Source: Symbiodinium natans (Eukaryota > Sar > Dinophyceae > Suessiales > Symbiodiniaceae). From it: 58,952 nt of DNA. The position numbers were made by a program, and so were the translations under genes. The stretch spans positions 126,001 through 184,952 of the forward strand of contig CAJNDS010002418.1 of assembly GCA_905221605.1 (NCBI GenBank). Reading direction: 5' to 3'. This document shows, piece by piece, positions 34,208 through 45,179 of the stretch. Each line of letters begins with the position of its first letter. Position 1 is the first letter of the stretch. The notes beneath the pieces are model-generated. The model made no database searches, was not told where the DNA came from, and saw only the letters and a program-made list of their open reading frames with translations.

Positions 34208-35492
34208 TCACATCAAGCTTACGCATTTCAAGCCGCTGGTTTTCTTTCCCGACTGAGGCTGCCTGGACTCACATTCCGCCACCCACTTGCCAGGACGTGG
34301 ACTGCTTTTCCCCCTGTACAGTTGCAAAAAGTCCAGGTCCCGCACTCGGCAACCCGCAGCCGGACCTCCCGCCTGAGAAGAGACGTGCCCGGCAACACTT
34401 GGCAACACCTATGCCTGAGAGTTTCCTAGACTTTCTCAATTTCGAAACCCTAAGTTTCACCCCAAAACCGGCTCGGAAGCTGAGGTCCAGGCTCGGAGGC
34501 CACTGTCCTTGGAAACATGTCCCTAGAGAGCCTGTGGCCTCGGTCTCACATAGCTTGCCCCAAGTGCCAAGTTCCCGACGCGGGAAAATGATAGTTCAGA
34601 AGGTTCTGGAGCCTCAGCTTTGGCACCGCAGCAAAGACAGGAACACCGCAGCTGTCCCTCTGTTCTGGAACAATTCTTAGGCTCATGCTCTTCCCGAGCC
34701 TTTTCCTTTGTGTCTTGGTGGACGAAGCCTCGGAACTTTCTGTGGTGCCGACAACCGCAGCAACAAAAATTCCCTGTGACCAAGCCTCAAGAGGCACAGT
34801 TCTCAGAAGGAGCTGTCTGAGAAGTGTGCCAATCTGCTTCATCTGGACCTTGTCCAGGCCGACAAGCTCGGCTTGTATGCGGAAGTTCCGCGCAAATGTC
34901 CTGCGTTTCGAGGCACCCCAGCGCTGAAGTCGCCCTGCGTTGTGGGCTATCCGTGGCGCCTAAGGTCATCTCGGAAGGTCTTTGCCCGCGCCTTGGCAAG
35001 GCACAACTGCCAAAAACATCATCAGCGTCCGATGTTGGCTGGGAACAGGCGTTGCACATAAACTGCGATCTGCGCATCTGCTTTTACGATGGCTCGGCGA
35101 TTGGCAGCGTCTCGTTGAAGTTCGAAGGCGGCACCACGTGGAAGGAAAAGCACCTCGAAGCAAAATCCTGTCACCCTAGATTCCCAAACAGACAGCATCT
35201 GTGGCTTTCGTGTACCTCCAATTCCCGTCACACAGCTCTATGTGAGGCACATCGTCCTTTACAGTGCTGGCACCTCAAATACAGCAACTGCATCACAAGG
35301 GTTTCGTGGACAGTCGAGGATGGCTGGAAAAGTCAGAAGACCCTGGGAACAGAACCTGTTCCGGGTGAAGCTTTGCCACCTCCCTTTCCATCCTTCCCTG
35401 CCGCTTTGGAATTGGGAATTTGGAGACGATCCCGACACCGAGAGAGCAGAACCGCAGAACACTTAGACTTTCGCTCTTCAATTGCCTTTGCC
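34208..35492 (-). CDS. Multi-exon gene of unknown function
   Basis: Minus-strand segments in order. From about 35492, 'MAAKAIEERKSKCSAVLLSR' followed by CRDRLQIPNSKAAGKDGKG is a plausible N-terminus. About 35135-35022 reads 'AAFELQRDAANRRAIVKADA' followed by QIAVYVQRLFPANIG. About 34905-34760 reads 'TFARNFRIQAELVGLDKVQM' followed by KQIGTLLRQLLLRTVPLEAW. About 34370-34270 reads 'AAGCRVRDLDFLQLYRGKSS'. The second and third are among the best coding signals in this part of the window. The long plus-strand frame over the same stretch (34824-35522) is treated as antisense. No domain is recognised. Confidence 0.5.
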
Positions 35493-35883
35493 GCCATAGA
35501 CCCCCACGGATCCCACAGTTGAGGTTCGGCTCGGCATGCTTCCACCTGTGGCAATTGAGGGACTTCGAGAGGAGCACGAGGCAAAATCTCCGGATTCCGA
35601 TCGCCTGATGTGAAATCCCGTTGAGGATCCTGCCTTCAGTATGTCAGATAACTCAGAGACTGCCACGCGCTGGCTCAAGTGAAGCTTCAGGCTGCAGCAC
35701 AGGACCCGAAGGAGGATGCCGTTCCTGTCGACTCTGCCCGATGCTCCCCGTTCTTCTTGCTTCTAGAACAGCTGACGAGCAGTGGCTCCTCTGTGCCAAC
35801 TGCAACCTTCAGCGCAGCACTGTGCTAACTCGGGACACGGACTCACTGAAGGCTGAAGCTATCTGAAGCCATGTGAAGCCAGG

Positions 35884-36445
35884 TCACATCCGTCGACGCT
35901 CGGGAAAGTGTGCTTGGGCCGCTTGGGCCGCTTGGGCCGCCTCCGCTCGGCCTGGACCCTGTAGGCACTGTAGGCACTGTCCTGCGCACACCAGTGAATC
36001 GATTTGCTCGCGCATTTTGCTTAATTGCCAAAGCTCGACTCTGGTAGCTGCATAGGCAGCGACTGAAAGACTGAAGAACATTGCAACGATGTCCCCGTGC
36101 TGGGTGCAGCCGCACCACTCGCCCGCGAAGCAGCACTTCGAACTGCGTCCTCGCACCTGGCTCAGTGCAATGGCAGGATCTTCGACAAAACACATTACGT
36201 CTTCAATGCTCGCCGGCTCACTCGGCCCGCACTGGCTTCTCTCGTAGAGCCTACAAGTAAAGAAGGGTGTCCATGGCCCGCGGTGACTTGCGCAATTGAA
36301 ACATCACGACACAGCTCGCATCTTACTTCAGCATTTGGCAGATTACCCAGTCCTCGGCATCTTGGCGAAAGCTTGGGAGAAGCTCCTCTGCTTCCGCGCT
36401 GAAGTTGATGGGGCTCTGAGAGCTTCGGATCTCCGCACGCAGCAG
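35884..36445 (-). CDS. Two exons of an unrecognised Cys-rich, partly hydrophobic protein
   Basis: About 36440-36318 reads 'SPINFSAEAEELLPSFRQDA' followed by EDWVICQMLK and then GTAAGA, a good GT donor. 36195-35884 reads 'MCFVEDPAIALSQVRGRSSK', then CCFAGEWCGC, then the hydrophobic 'AMFFSLSVAAYAATRVELWQ' and an Ala-Gln-rich end. The cysteine cluster and one hydrophobic helix suggest a membrane or secreted protein. No family assigned. Confidence 0.45.
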
Positions 36446-37039
36446 TGCCTGCTTTCGGTGCACATGCAGATGGTCTAAAGATATCTCACGCTCTCATGCG
36501 TGCCAAACGCTCTGAGTCTGAGCAGTACCAAGCTGCCTGCCTGCACCATGCTTGTCGCCTCAAGCCTCAGACATGTAGCAAACCGAAACAGGCGGTGCCG
36601 CTTCCCAAAGCGGGTCCGAGAGACGCTGATAAGGTCGAGGCCGCTTCGCTAAGGCAACCGTCGTCTCCCGAACGGCCTTGGCACAAGGCTGAGACGACTG
36701 AGTCCGACTGAGCCTCCAAAACTATTCATCCTTTTCTTCACCCTTGTATGTCACCCTTGTATGTCTCTAGAGGACCTGGCCTCTGCATACTCAGCACTTC
36801 TGAAGGTCACCAAGACGGAGTTGGCCGCCTTGATGACCTGAACATTGTAAGAGACATCTCCGTGGACTGCAGATCAGACGGACCCAGGCCTTCAGCTTGA
36901 AGTCGCTGCCCTCATGCATGCAGTACCTGTCGGAGCATGTTCGTGTTCCGGCCTTCCTTTTCCCCAGGGAGATGGACAAGTGGCAGTATGTGGCAGTTGT
37001 CTTTGAGAGCTGTCATAGACGTCATTGAGCTCTCACTTC

Positions 37040-38299
37040 TCAGAGCTCGTCACTGATGAATTCTACAGCTTTACGTCCGGGTCTGCCTCTTGCATAAGGC
37101 GGGAGCTGTGGCTGATTCCAGATCCAGCTATTTGCTGCCCACTTTGTTCCTTCACCCACAGGGCAACCGCAGTGCCAGCTGTACGTGTCGATGTCCCCAC
37201 TCGAGTACAAGGAGTAAAAGAGTATTGCAACCGTGCCATTTCTCCCCGACATCTTTACGCCCCGGTGATCACACGCCGTCCACTCACCGAAGGGGGTCGG
37301 TCCGCCGTGTGCCCGCGGGAACCAGGTCTCGCCCCCGGTCGTAGCATCCCGCAAATACCACAGCAGCGTCGCGTGGCGCATGTTCCAGGTTTGGGAGACC
37401 GGGTGGACGAAGCGCTCTGCGTCGGGGAACTCGCGCGGATCCCAGTAGTCTCGGTGCGCATCGTACAGCTGCCCTTTCGTGTAACGTAAGACCTGCAAAT
37501 CCCTCTCAAAGTAAGAGCCCGGTAGCCGAAGCACCTCGGCGGTGAAGTTCTTCAATTGCTTCAGCTTGGGATCCGAGCTGTAACTGAGCCAATGCTGCTG
37601 GCTGGTTCGAATCTCTGAAGCTTCGTCTTCTGTCAAAGAGCGCCGGAGCCGATGCTCTGACATGCGAACGACGTCCGACAGCAGCGAGGCCAGCGAAGTC
37701 GAGCCTTCGGAGCCCGCGGAGCGCGCGGAGCCCGCGGAGCCTTGGAAGGCGAGCTCGAACAACGCGGGCTTCAGCGCCACGGTCCTCAGAATCACATCTG
37801 ACACGGAGTGCAGAAGCCGCTCATAGCCCAAACGGATGCCCGGCCATCGCCAGGCACCACCCTCAAACACCAGCAGCACGCCTCGATAGCCAGGTATCCT
37901 TGCCAAGGCCTCCTCAGGGGCCCAGCGTTCTCCAGCCTCGGTGAAGAAAGCCCAGCTTTGCTTCTTCCATCGAAGCGGCTTTCCAGAGCCAGCCGAGTGA
38001 GGCGTGAAGGCGAGGTGATTCTTGATCTGAAGCATCTCTTCCAGGAGCTCCGGCAGGCCTTCGGCAAACTGAAGCGGACGCGGGTCCCCGGCCAAACCAT
38101 CCACGTAAACCGCACCGCTGTTTACGTCCGAGACACAGATGACGTGGTAGCCCTTGTCAACCCTCTCTTCCTGGAGCCACGGTGACAAGTCGCAAGCACT
38201 GTCGCCGCCAGCCAGCAACGGGACCCAGAAAATCCATGGGACGAAGATCCTGGGCAAGCCGAGCACCATGCCGATGCGAACAATTCGAAAATGAGACAA
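37040..38299 (-). CDS. Prolyl 4-hydroxylase-like 2-oxoglutarate/Fe(II) dioxygenase, 419 residues, uninterrupted
   Basis: The family hydroxylates prolines, typically in secretory-pathway or wall proteins, using Fe(II), O2 and 2-oxoglutarate. The C-terminal catalytic domain is complete. 'RTSQQHWL' (about residue 231) matches the entry motif. 'YDAHRDYWDPREF' gives metal ligands H282 and D284. 'TYSWHCGCPVGEGTKWAANS' gives ligand H376 and the 2-oxoglutarate-binding K386. A hydrophobic N-terminus ('PRIFVPWIFWVPLLAGGDSA') suggests a signal peptide or anchor; the ATG at residue 11 could be the true start. Residues about 186-206 are a Ser-Ala-Gly linker. Unlike its neighbours, the gene has no intron, which suits retroposition from mRNA. 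I found no spliced-leader relict. It lies between telomere-like DNA (upstream) and an unknown exon region. Confidence 0.9.
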   Translation of the reverse strand: MSHFRIVRIGMVLGLPRIFVPWIFWVPLLAGGDSACDLSPWLQEERVDKGYHVICVSDVNSGAVYVDGLAGDPRPLQFAEGLPELLEEMLQIKNHLAFTPHSAGSGKPLRWKKQSWAFFTEAGERWAPEEALARIPGYRGVLLVFEGGAWRWPGIRLGYERLLHSVSDVILRTVALKPALFELAFQGSAGSARSAGSEGSTSLASLLSDVVRMSEHRLRRSLTEDEASEIRTSQQHWLSYSSDPKLKQLKNFTAEVLRLPGSYFERDLQVLRYTKGQLYDAHRDYWDPREFPDAERFVHPVSQTWNMRHATLLWYLRDATTGGETWFPRAHGGPTPFGEWTACDHRGVKMSGRNGTVAILFYSLYSSGDIDTYSWHCGCPVGEGTKWAANSWIWNQPQLPPYARGRPGRKAVEFISDEL

Positions 38300-38337
38300 A
38301 GCACTGCCTGGCTTTTGCTCACTGTGCCCCTGTTCGG

Positions 38338-38412
38338 CTCCTGGGTTTTGGGGTTTTGGGGTTTTGGGGTTTTGGGCCTCTATAGGGTTTAGGGCTTAGG
38401 GTTTAGGGTTTC
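38338..38412 (+). repeat. Interstitial telomere-like tract
   Basis: Four GGGGTTTT-type units (TTTTGGGGTTTTGGGG) followed by AGGGTTTAGGGCTTAGGGTT and another TTAGGGTTT. TTTAGGG is the telomere repeat type of many algae and dinoflagellates. It lies 40-110 bp upstream of the P4H start. Confidence 0.75.
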
Positions 38413-38634
38413 TGGAGTTTCATGAGTCACTGGCATCGTTCAGTCTTTCCAAGGCACGCGAGCGAAACCCGCTTGAGCCCAACAACAGCTCTCATCACTT
38501 GGTATTCAGCGTGTCTCAGTCAACGGCCCATATGAAGAGTTCCGGTGCGCACTGGTCCGTGAGAAAGGACGCCACGGCAACCGAAGCCTGGAAGAATGCC
38601 TGCAAACGCTGACACATTTTCACAGATGCTCTGC

Positions 38635-38871
38635 TCAGGCTCCGCTCAGGTTCCGCCAAATGATGGTACAAATGGGAACTCGGGAGGCGGCTCGTCGATC
38701 CAGGTCAGGAAACCCGAACCTGCGTCTGCAAAGTGCACTGACAACCACCCATGCTGCTCGGATCTCGGGCTCGAGCTCAAGCAGTGCACCATCACGCTCA
38801 GCTCGGGTTCTTCTTTCCTCGGACCTCAGAGCAACAAACGGAAAGGCACACAATGTGAGGAACCTCTGCAT
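38635..38871 (-). CDS. Probable coding segment, unknown protein
   Basis: A minus-strand frame starting with an ATG ('MQRFLTLCAFPFVALRSEER') followed by a helical stretch, 'RTRAERDGALLELEPEIRAA'. No family recognised. It lies between the P4H gene and the next exon cluster. Confidence 0.3.
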   Translation of the reverse strand: MQRFLTLCAFPFVALRSEERRTRAERDGALLELEPEIRAAWVVVSALCRRRFGFPDLDRRAASRVPICTIIWRNLSGA

Positions 38872-38973
38872 ACAAGTGCTATCAAGTCTTAAAGAGGCCC
38901 TTGCTCAGCAAGGAAGCCCTCCGCAATGGCTGCATCTGCAGGAGTTAGGACGGCCTGCAAAGTAAAGCCGAAT

Positions 38974-39445
38974 GACTAGCTGCCAGTACTCGCGCTGAGC
39001 GAGGCAGCGGCTTCGATGAGAAGCGCACGCACAGCATCCTCATCCACAGCCTCACAAAACTTCAACACAAGCTCACAGCATCCACAAGCTCACAGCATCT
39101 CACAGAAGCCATCACTGCCACTGTCATCGCGACACGGGGTGACAAGGCCAGGCCTGGATGGCTGCGAGGAGTTCTGCCGGAGCTTGCACAGCTCTCAGCC
39201 TTGCGCCAATTGCGCAGCGCGCGCACTTCTCCAAACTGAAAAGGGGGCCATCCCGAGTATACTCACATAATGACACGGCAGCCACTCACCCTGACAGCCT
39301 GCGCCGCTCCCGATCATCTGCTGCCCGCTTCTCAATCTCCACCCTGCGACAGAACGTGCGCAGAAAATCTCAGACACCCTGCACGGCGCAACAACTCAAG
39401 CAACTCTTGGAGGGACTGAAAGCCATGCATCACCCAAATCAATAC
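38974..39445 (-). CDS. Exon cluster ending in a natural stop, unknown protein
   Basis: About 39390-39290 reads 'VWDFLRTFCRRVEIEKRAAD' followed by DRERRRLSG. About 39058-38974 reads 'FCEAVDEDAVRALLIEAAAS' followed by LSASTGS and TAG. An upstream stretch at about 39440 ('GFQSLQELLELLRRAG') may also be coding. Charged helices dominate. It sits between array B and the P4H gene, on the same strand as both neighbouring genes. No family recognised. Confidence 0.45.
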
Positions 39446-39544
39446 TAATGACAGCAACTTGCTGATTCGTCTCAGCACATCCCTACATAAGAGTACCTCC
39501 ACCGCCGGGGAAGCAATCACATGCTGCAGCCAGCTTAGGACATG

Positions 39545-42500
39545 AGCGTCCGCACTCCTCGACGGAGCTCATGATCGTCCTCGCGGCTTCTGCATGCAAG
39601 TGATCAGCCCTTGGCGGTGCGTCACCGGCTGTGGAATCGGCCCTCTAAACCACCGGTTCACCCCGAAGGTGGTTCAGAAGGGTGTCTCAGCAGGGCTTCA
39701 AGTGTCGGAGCGCCAGAAGGTCATCACATCACTCTGCTTGCTCGGGCCGCCAATCCAAGGTGAGATCTCAAGATGGCGCGAGGGCAAGACCCGAGGCTCA
39801 ACCAAACCGCACGCTGTACACATGCAACAACAGCTCGGCTAGCAATTTCTTGATTCCGGTCTGAGCTCTATCCACACTCAAATGTCGGTAGAGGGAGCTC
39901 ACGACCGTCCTCGCGGCTTCTTCATGCAAGTGATCAGCCCTTGGCGGTGCGTCACTGGCTGTGGAATCGGCCCTCTAAACCACCGGTTCACCCCGAAGGT
40001 GGTTCAGAAGGGTGTCTCAGCAGGGCTTCAAGTGTCGGAGCGCCAGAAGGTCATCACATCACTCTGCTTGCTCGGGCAACCAATCCAAGGTGAGATCTCA
40101 AGATGGCGCGAGGGCAAGACCCGAGGCTCAACCAAACCGCACGCTGTACACATGCAACAACAGCTCGGCTAGCAATTTCTTGATTCCGGTCTGAGCTCTA
40201 TCCACACTCAAATGTCGGTAGAGGGAGCTCACGACCGTCCTCGCGGCTTCTTCATGCAAGTGATCAGCCCTTGGCGGTGCGTCACTGGCTGTGGAATCGG
40301 CCCTCTAAACCACCGGTTCACCCCGAAGGTGGTTCAGAAGGGTGTCTCAGCAGGGCTTCAAGTGTCGGAGCGCCAGAAGGTCATCACATCACTCTGCTTG
40401 CTCGGGCAACCAATCCAAGGATGGCCCCGAGGCTCAACCAAACCGCACGCTGTACACATGCAACAACAGCTCGGCTAGCAATTTCTTGATTCCGGTCTGA
40501 GCTCTATCCACACTCAAATGTCGTTAGAGGGAGCTCACGACCGTCCTCGCGGCTTCTTCATGCAAGTGATCAGCCCTTGGCGGTGCGTCACTGGCTGTGG
40601 AATCGGCCCTCTAAACCACCGGTTCACCCCGAAGGTGGTTCAGAAGGGTGTCTCAGCAGGGCTTCAAGTGTCGGAGCGCCAGAAGGTCATCACATCACTC
40701 TGCTTGCTCGGGCAACCAATCCAAGGTGAGATCTCAAGATGGCGCGAGGGCAAGACCCGAGGCTCAACCAAACCGCACGCTGTACACGTGCAACAACAGC
40801 TCGGCTAGCAATTTCTTGATTCCGGTCTGAGCTCTATCCACACTCAAATGTCGTTAGAGGGAGCTCACGACCGTCCTCGCGGCTTCTTCATGCAAGTGAT
40901 CAGCCCTTGGCGGTGCGTCACTGGCTGTGGAATCGGCCCTCTAAACCACCGGTTCACCCCGAAGGTGGTTCAGAAGGGTGTCTCAGCAGGGCTTCAAGTG
41001 TCGGAGCGCCAGAAGGTCATCAAATCACTCTGCTTGCTCCGGCCGCCAATCCAAGGTGAGATCTCAAGATGGCGCGAGGGCAAGACCCGAGGCTCAACCA
41101 AACCGCACGCTGTACACATGCAACAGCAGCTCGCCTAGCAATTTCTTGATTCCGGTCTGAGCTCTATCCACACTCAAACGTCGGTAGAGGGAGCTCATGA
41201 TCGTCCTTGCGGCTTCTTCATGCAAGTGATCAGCCCTTGGCGGTGCGTCACTGGCTGTGGAATCGGCCCTCTAAACCACCGGTTCACCCCGAAGGTGGTT
41301 CAGAAGGGTGTCTCAGCAGGGCTTCAAGTGTCGGAGCGCCAGAAGGTCATCACATCACTCTGCCTGCTCGGGCCGCCAATCCAAGGTGAGATCTCAAGAT
41401 GGCGCGAGGGCAAGACCCGAGGCTCAACCAAACCGCACGCTGTACACATGCAACAGCAGCTCGGCTAGCAATTTCTTGATTCCGGTCTGAGCTCTATCCA
41501 CACTCAAATGTCGGTAGAGGGAGCTCATAATCGTCCTCGCGGCTTCTTCATGCAAGTGATCAGCCCTTGGCGGTGCGTCACTGGCTGTGGAATCGGCCCT
41601 CTAAACCACCGGTTCACCCCGAAGGTGGCTCAGAAGGGTGTCTCAGCAGGGCTTCAAGTGTCGGAGCGCCAGAAGGTCATCACATCACTCTGCTTGCTTG
41701 GGCCGCCATTCCAAGGTGAGATCTCAAGACGGCGCCAGGGCAAGACCCGAGGCTCAACCAAACCACACGCTGTACACATGCAACAGCAGCTCGGCTAGCA
41801 ATTTCTTGATTCCGGTCTGAGCTCTATCCACACACTCAAACGTCGGTAGAGGGAGCTCACGACCGTCCTCGCGGCTTCTTCATGCAAGTGATCAGCCCTT
41901 GGCGGTGCGTCACTGGCTGTGGAATCGGCCCTCTAAACCACCGGTTCACCCCGAAGGTGGTTCAGAAGGGTGTCTCAGCAGGGCTTCAAGTGTCGGAGCG
42001 CCAGAAGGTCATCACATCACTCTGCTTGCTCGGGCAACCAATCCAAGGTGAGATCTCAAGATGGCGCGAGGGCAAGACCCGAGGCTCAACCAAACCGCAC
42101 GCTGTACACATGCAACAACAGCTCGGCTAGCAATTTCTTGATTCCGGTCTGAGCTCTATCCACACTCAAATGTCGTTAGAGGGAGCTCACGACCGTCCTC
42201 GCGGCTTCTTCATGCCAGTGATCAGCCCTTGGCGGTGCGTCACTGGCTGTGGAATCGGCCCTCTAAACCACCGGTTCACCCCGAAGGTGGTTCAGAAGGG
42301 TGTCTCAGCAGGGCTTCAAGTGTCGGAGCGCCAGAAGGTCATCACATCACTCTGCTTGCTCGGGCAACCAATCCAAGGTGAGATCTCAAGATGGCGCGAG
42401 GCAAGACCCGAGGCTCAACCAAACCGCACGCTGTACAGCAGCATGCAACAGCAGCTCGGCTAGCAATTTCTTGATTCCGGTCTGAGCTCTATCCACACTC

Positions 42501-43712
42501 AAACGTCGGTAGAGGGAGCTCATGATCGTCCTCGCGGCTTCTTCATGCAAGTGATCAGCCCTTGGCGGTGCGTCACTGGCTGTGGAATCGGCCCTCTAAA
42601 CCACCGGTTCACCCCGAAGGTGGTTCAGAAGGGTGTCTCAGCAGGGCTTCAAGTGTCGGAGCGCCAGAAGGTCATCACATCACTCTGCCTGCTCGGGCCG
42701 CCAATCCAAGGTGAGATCTCAAGATGGCGCCAGGGCAAGACCCGAGGCTCAACCACACCGCACGCTGTACACATGCAACAGCAGCTCGGCTACCAATTTC
42801 TTGATTCCGGTCTGAGCTCTATCCACACTCAAACGTCGGTAGAGGGAGCTCATAATCGTCCTCGCGGCTTCTTCATGCAAGTCATCAGCCCTTGGCGGTG
42901 CGTCACTGGCTGTGGAATCGGCCCTCTAAACCACCGGTTCACCCCGAAGGTGGTTCAGAAGGGTGTCTCAGCAGGGCTTCAAGTGTCGGAGCGCCAGAAG
43001 GTCATCACATCTCTCTGCTTGCTCGGGCCGCCAATCAAAGGTGAGATCTCAAGATGGCGCGAGGCAAGACCCGAGGCTCAACCAAAACGCACGCTGTACA
43101 GCAGCATGCAACAGCAGCTCGGCTAGCAATTTCTTGATTCCGGTCTGAGCTCTATCCACACTCAAACGTCGGTAGAGGGAGCTCATGATCGTCCTCGCGG
43201 CTTCTTCATGCAAGTGATCAGCCCTTGGCGGTGCGTCACTGGCTGTGGAATCGGCCCTCTAAACCACCGGTTCACCCCGAAGGTGGTTCAGAAGGGTGTC
43301 TCAGCAGGGCTTCAAGTGTCGGAGCGCCAGAAGGTCATCACATCACTCTGCTTGCTCGGGCCGCCAATCCAAGGTGCGATCTCAAGATGGCGCGAGGGTA
43401 AGACCCGAGGCTCAACCAAACCGCACGCTGTACACATGCAACAGCAGCTCGGCTAGCAATTTCTTGATTCCGGTCTGAGCTCTATCCACACTCAAACGTC
43501 GGTAGAGGGAGCTCATAATCGTCCTCGCGGCTTCTTCATGCCAGTGATCAGCCCTTGGCGGTGCGTCACTGGCTGTGGAATCGGCCCTCTAAACCACCGG
43601 TTCACCCCGAAGGTGGTTCAGAAGGGTGTCTCAGCAGGGCTTCAAGTGTCGGAGCGCCAGAAGGTCATCACATCACTTTGCTTGCTCGGGCCACCAATGC
43701 AAGGTTAGAGCT
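39545..43712 (+). repeat. Tandem array B, about 330-bp unit, 13 units
   Basis: Core starts recur at about 39600, 39930, 40260, 40566, 40896, 41226, 41556, 41888, 42218, 42551, 42881, 43214 and 43544. Most units are 330 bp; the third (306 bp) has lost 24 bp near 40420, and two carry a small insertion around GTACAGCAGCATGCAA. Each unit holds TGATCAGCCCTTGGCGG, then CTAAACCACCGGTTCACCCC, then CAAGTGTCGGAGCGCCAGAA, then CAATTTCTTGATTCCGGTCT. Copies are almost identical. A frame of 82-97 codons stays open in every unit, but identity at the DNA level explains this. Confidence 0.98.
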
Positions 43713-43854
43713 CAAAATTCAAGATGCCAGGGGCTGCAAACGCAGGAGGAGAAGTGAAGGAGTATAGCAGGCTTGAACAAGGGAAGCCGGCCAGAAACCT
43801 CGGCAAAAAGCCGACAGGCAGGAAACAACAAACATCATCTCACCAAGGCCGGGA

Positions 43855-43990
43855 AGGTAGCTTGCGTTGCATGGCCGAGTCTGTTCTCGTGGCTGCACTC
43901 CCACTGCGCGCAAAGTCGACTTGGAAGACTTCCAAGAAATCCCGCCTTTGCTCCTGCCGCCGCTTCCTCTCCTGCAAGCCCAACTGCTTG
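43855..43990 (-). CDS. Single probable exon, unknown coiled-coil protein
   Basis: The minus strand reads 'GLQERKRRQEQRRDFLEVFQ' followed by VDFARSGSAATRTDSAMQRK, a highly charged helix. An overlapping frame (44195-43719) is open but poorer in composition. It lies just outside array B. Family unknown. Confidence 0.4.
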
Positions 43991-44309
43991 CCGCTGTACG
44001 GCATACGTAGTATACGGTAATGTGGTTTGCGCCTGCTCCGGGTTCTTCAGGAAGTTCCTGGCCTAAGCCAAGCCCAGAAGTGTCAGCCAGGTTTGTGGCC
44101 CATGAAAATAAGATAAAACAAGTAACCTTGTGGATACCAGTGCAAACTGTAACTACACCTTCTGATGAGCACCCTTTGTCATGTTCAAGGGGCAAAACCA
44201 GGCAGTGACATGGTGCGTTTTCAAGATGTTACATTATAGTTGCATTGACAGGCTAAAATATTGTTTGTCGTCGTTTCCGCAATTCAGCTTAAGCTTTACA
44301 AGAAGTTCG

Positions 44310-45078
44310 TAGAAAATCCGCCGAGGCCTCGGGCCGAGGTGTATAGGTTGTCAGAACAGGCACCCCCCTCCAAATCCTCCCCACACCCAAAACCCCTTTT
44401 TTTGCCTCAAATGGGTACCCCCCCTGGGAAACCGGGGTCCGCAAGCGAACGGTTCGCCAGGACCAGAGGCAGTTGAAGCCCCTCCCAGCAGGGCCCCCCC
44501 TTCCCCCCCCCCCCCCTTCGCCCCCCCACCCCCCCTAATCCTTACCCCCTAAACCCCCCTCCTACGGCCCCTCTCCTCGCCCCCCTCCCCTTTTCGCCAC
44601 CCAAAGCCACTACAGAACATTGGTGAGCGGGTTTTGGAGGCTCAACTGGTGTGAGCACGGCCGGGACGAGCCGAAGAGACAAAGCTAGAACCGAAACCCT
44701 AAACCTAAACCTGAAATCTTAGCTCCCCCCCCCCCCCCCCGCCTTCCCCTCTGCCCCCCTTCCCCCCCCCACCCCCCTACCCCCCCCTCAGGGGCCTGGC
44801 TCAACCCTACGATCAATCCAAGCCGAACCGTCTCTTGAACCCTAAACCCAAAAAAACCCTAAACCCCAAAGCGTGAACCTTGAGCCCTAAGCCCTCAATC
44901 CTAAACTAACCCTCAACCCTAAACCCCAAACCATAAACCATAAACCCGGAACCCTAAAACCTAAACCCAACCCTTATTGCTTGGGGTCCAGCGACTTGGG
45001 CGCTGCGGAATCACCATGCTCACGCGGATGCGCTGGGCCGGACCGGGCCGAGGCGGGTCGCGTAGCGTTAAAATTAAA
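44310..45078 (+). repeat. Dispersed repeat, copy 2
   Basis: Same block order and orientation as copy 1: CCGCCGAGGCCTCGGGCC, TTGTCAGAACAGGCAC, CTCAAATGGGTACCCCCC, GTCCGCAAGCGAACGGTT, C-runs, GGCTCAACTGGTGTGAGCAC, a CCCTAAA-type tract with AAACCATAAACCATAAACCC, GCTTGGGGTCCAGCGACT, and GCGTAGCGTTAAAATTAA at 45060-45077. After that end the two copies have unrelated flanks. A further CCGCCGAGGCC start follows at 45115. Confidence 0.9.
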
Positions 45079-45179
45079 GAGCTCACTGAACTCCTGCGGT
45101 GGGGTTTGCTGAAATCCGCCGAGGCCGGAGGCCTGAAACTTTTGGATCCAGATCTAGGCAACCTTCTAAGGTGTACCTA

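Noticed and set aside
34824-35522. 232-codon plus-strand frame as a gene
   Set aside because: The minus strand over the same stretch has much better coding character in several exons.
38280-38340. Spliced-leader relict upstream of the P4H gene
   Set aside because: I looked for the TTTTGGCTCAAG end of the dinoflagellate leader and found only chance partial matches, here and elsewhere in the window.
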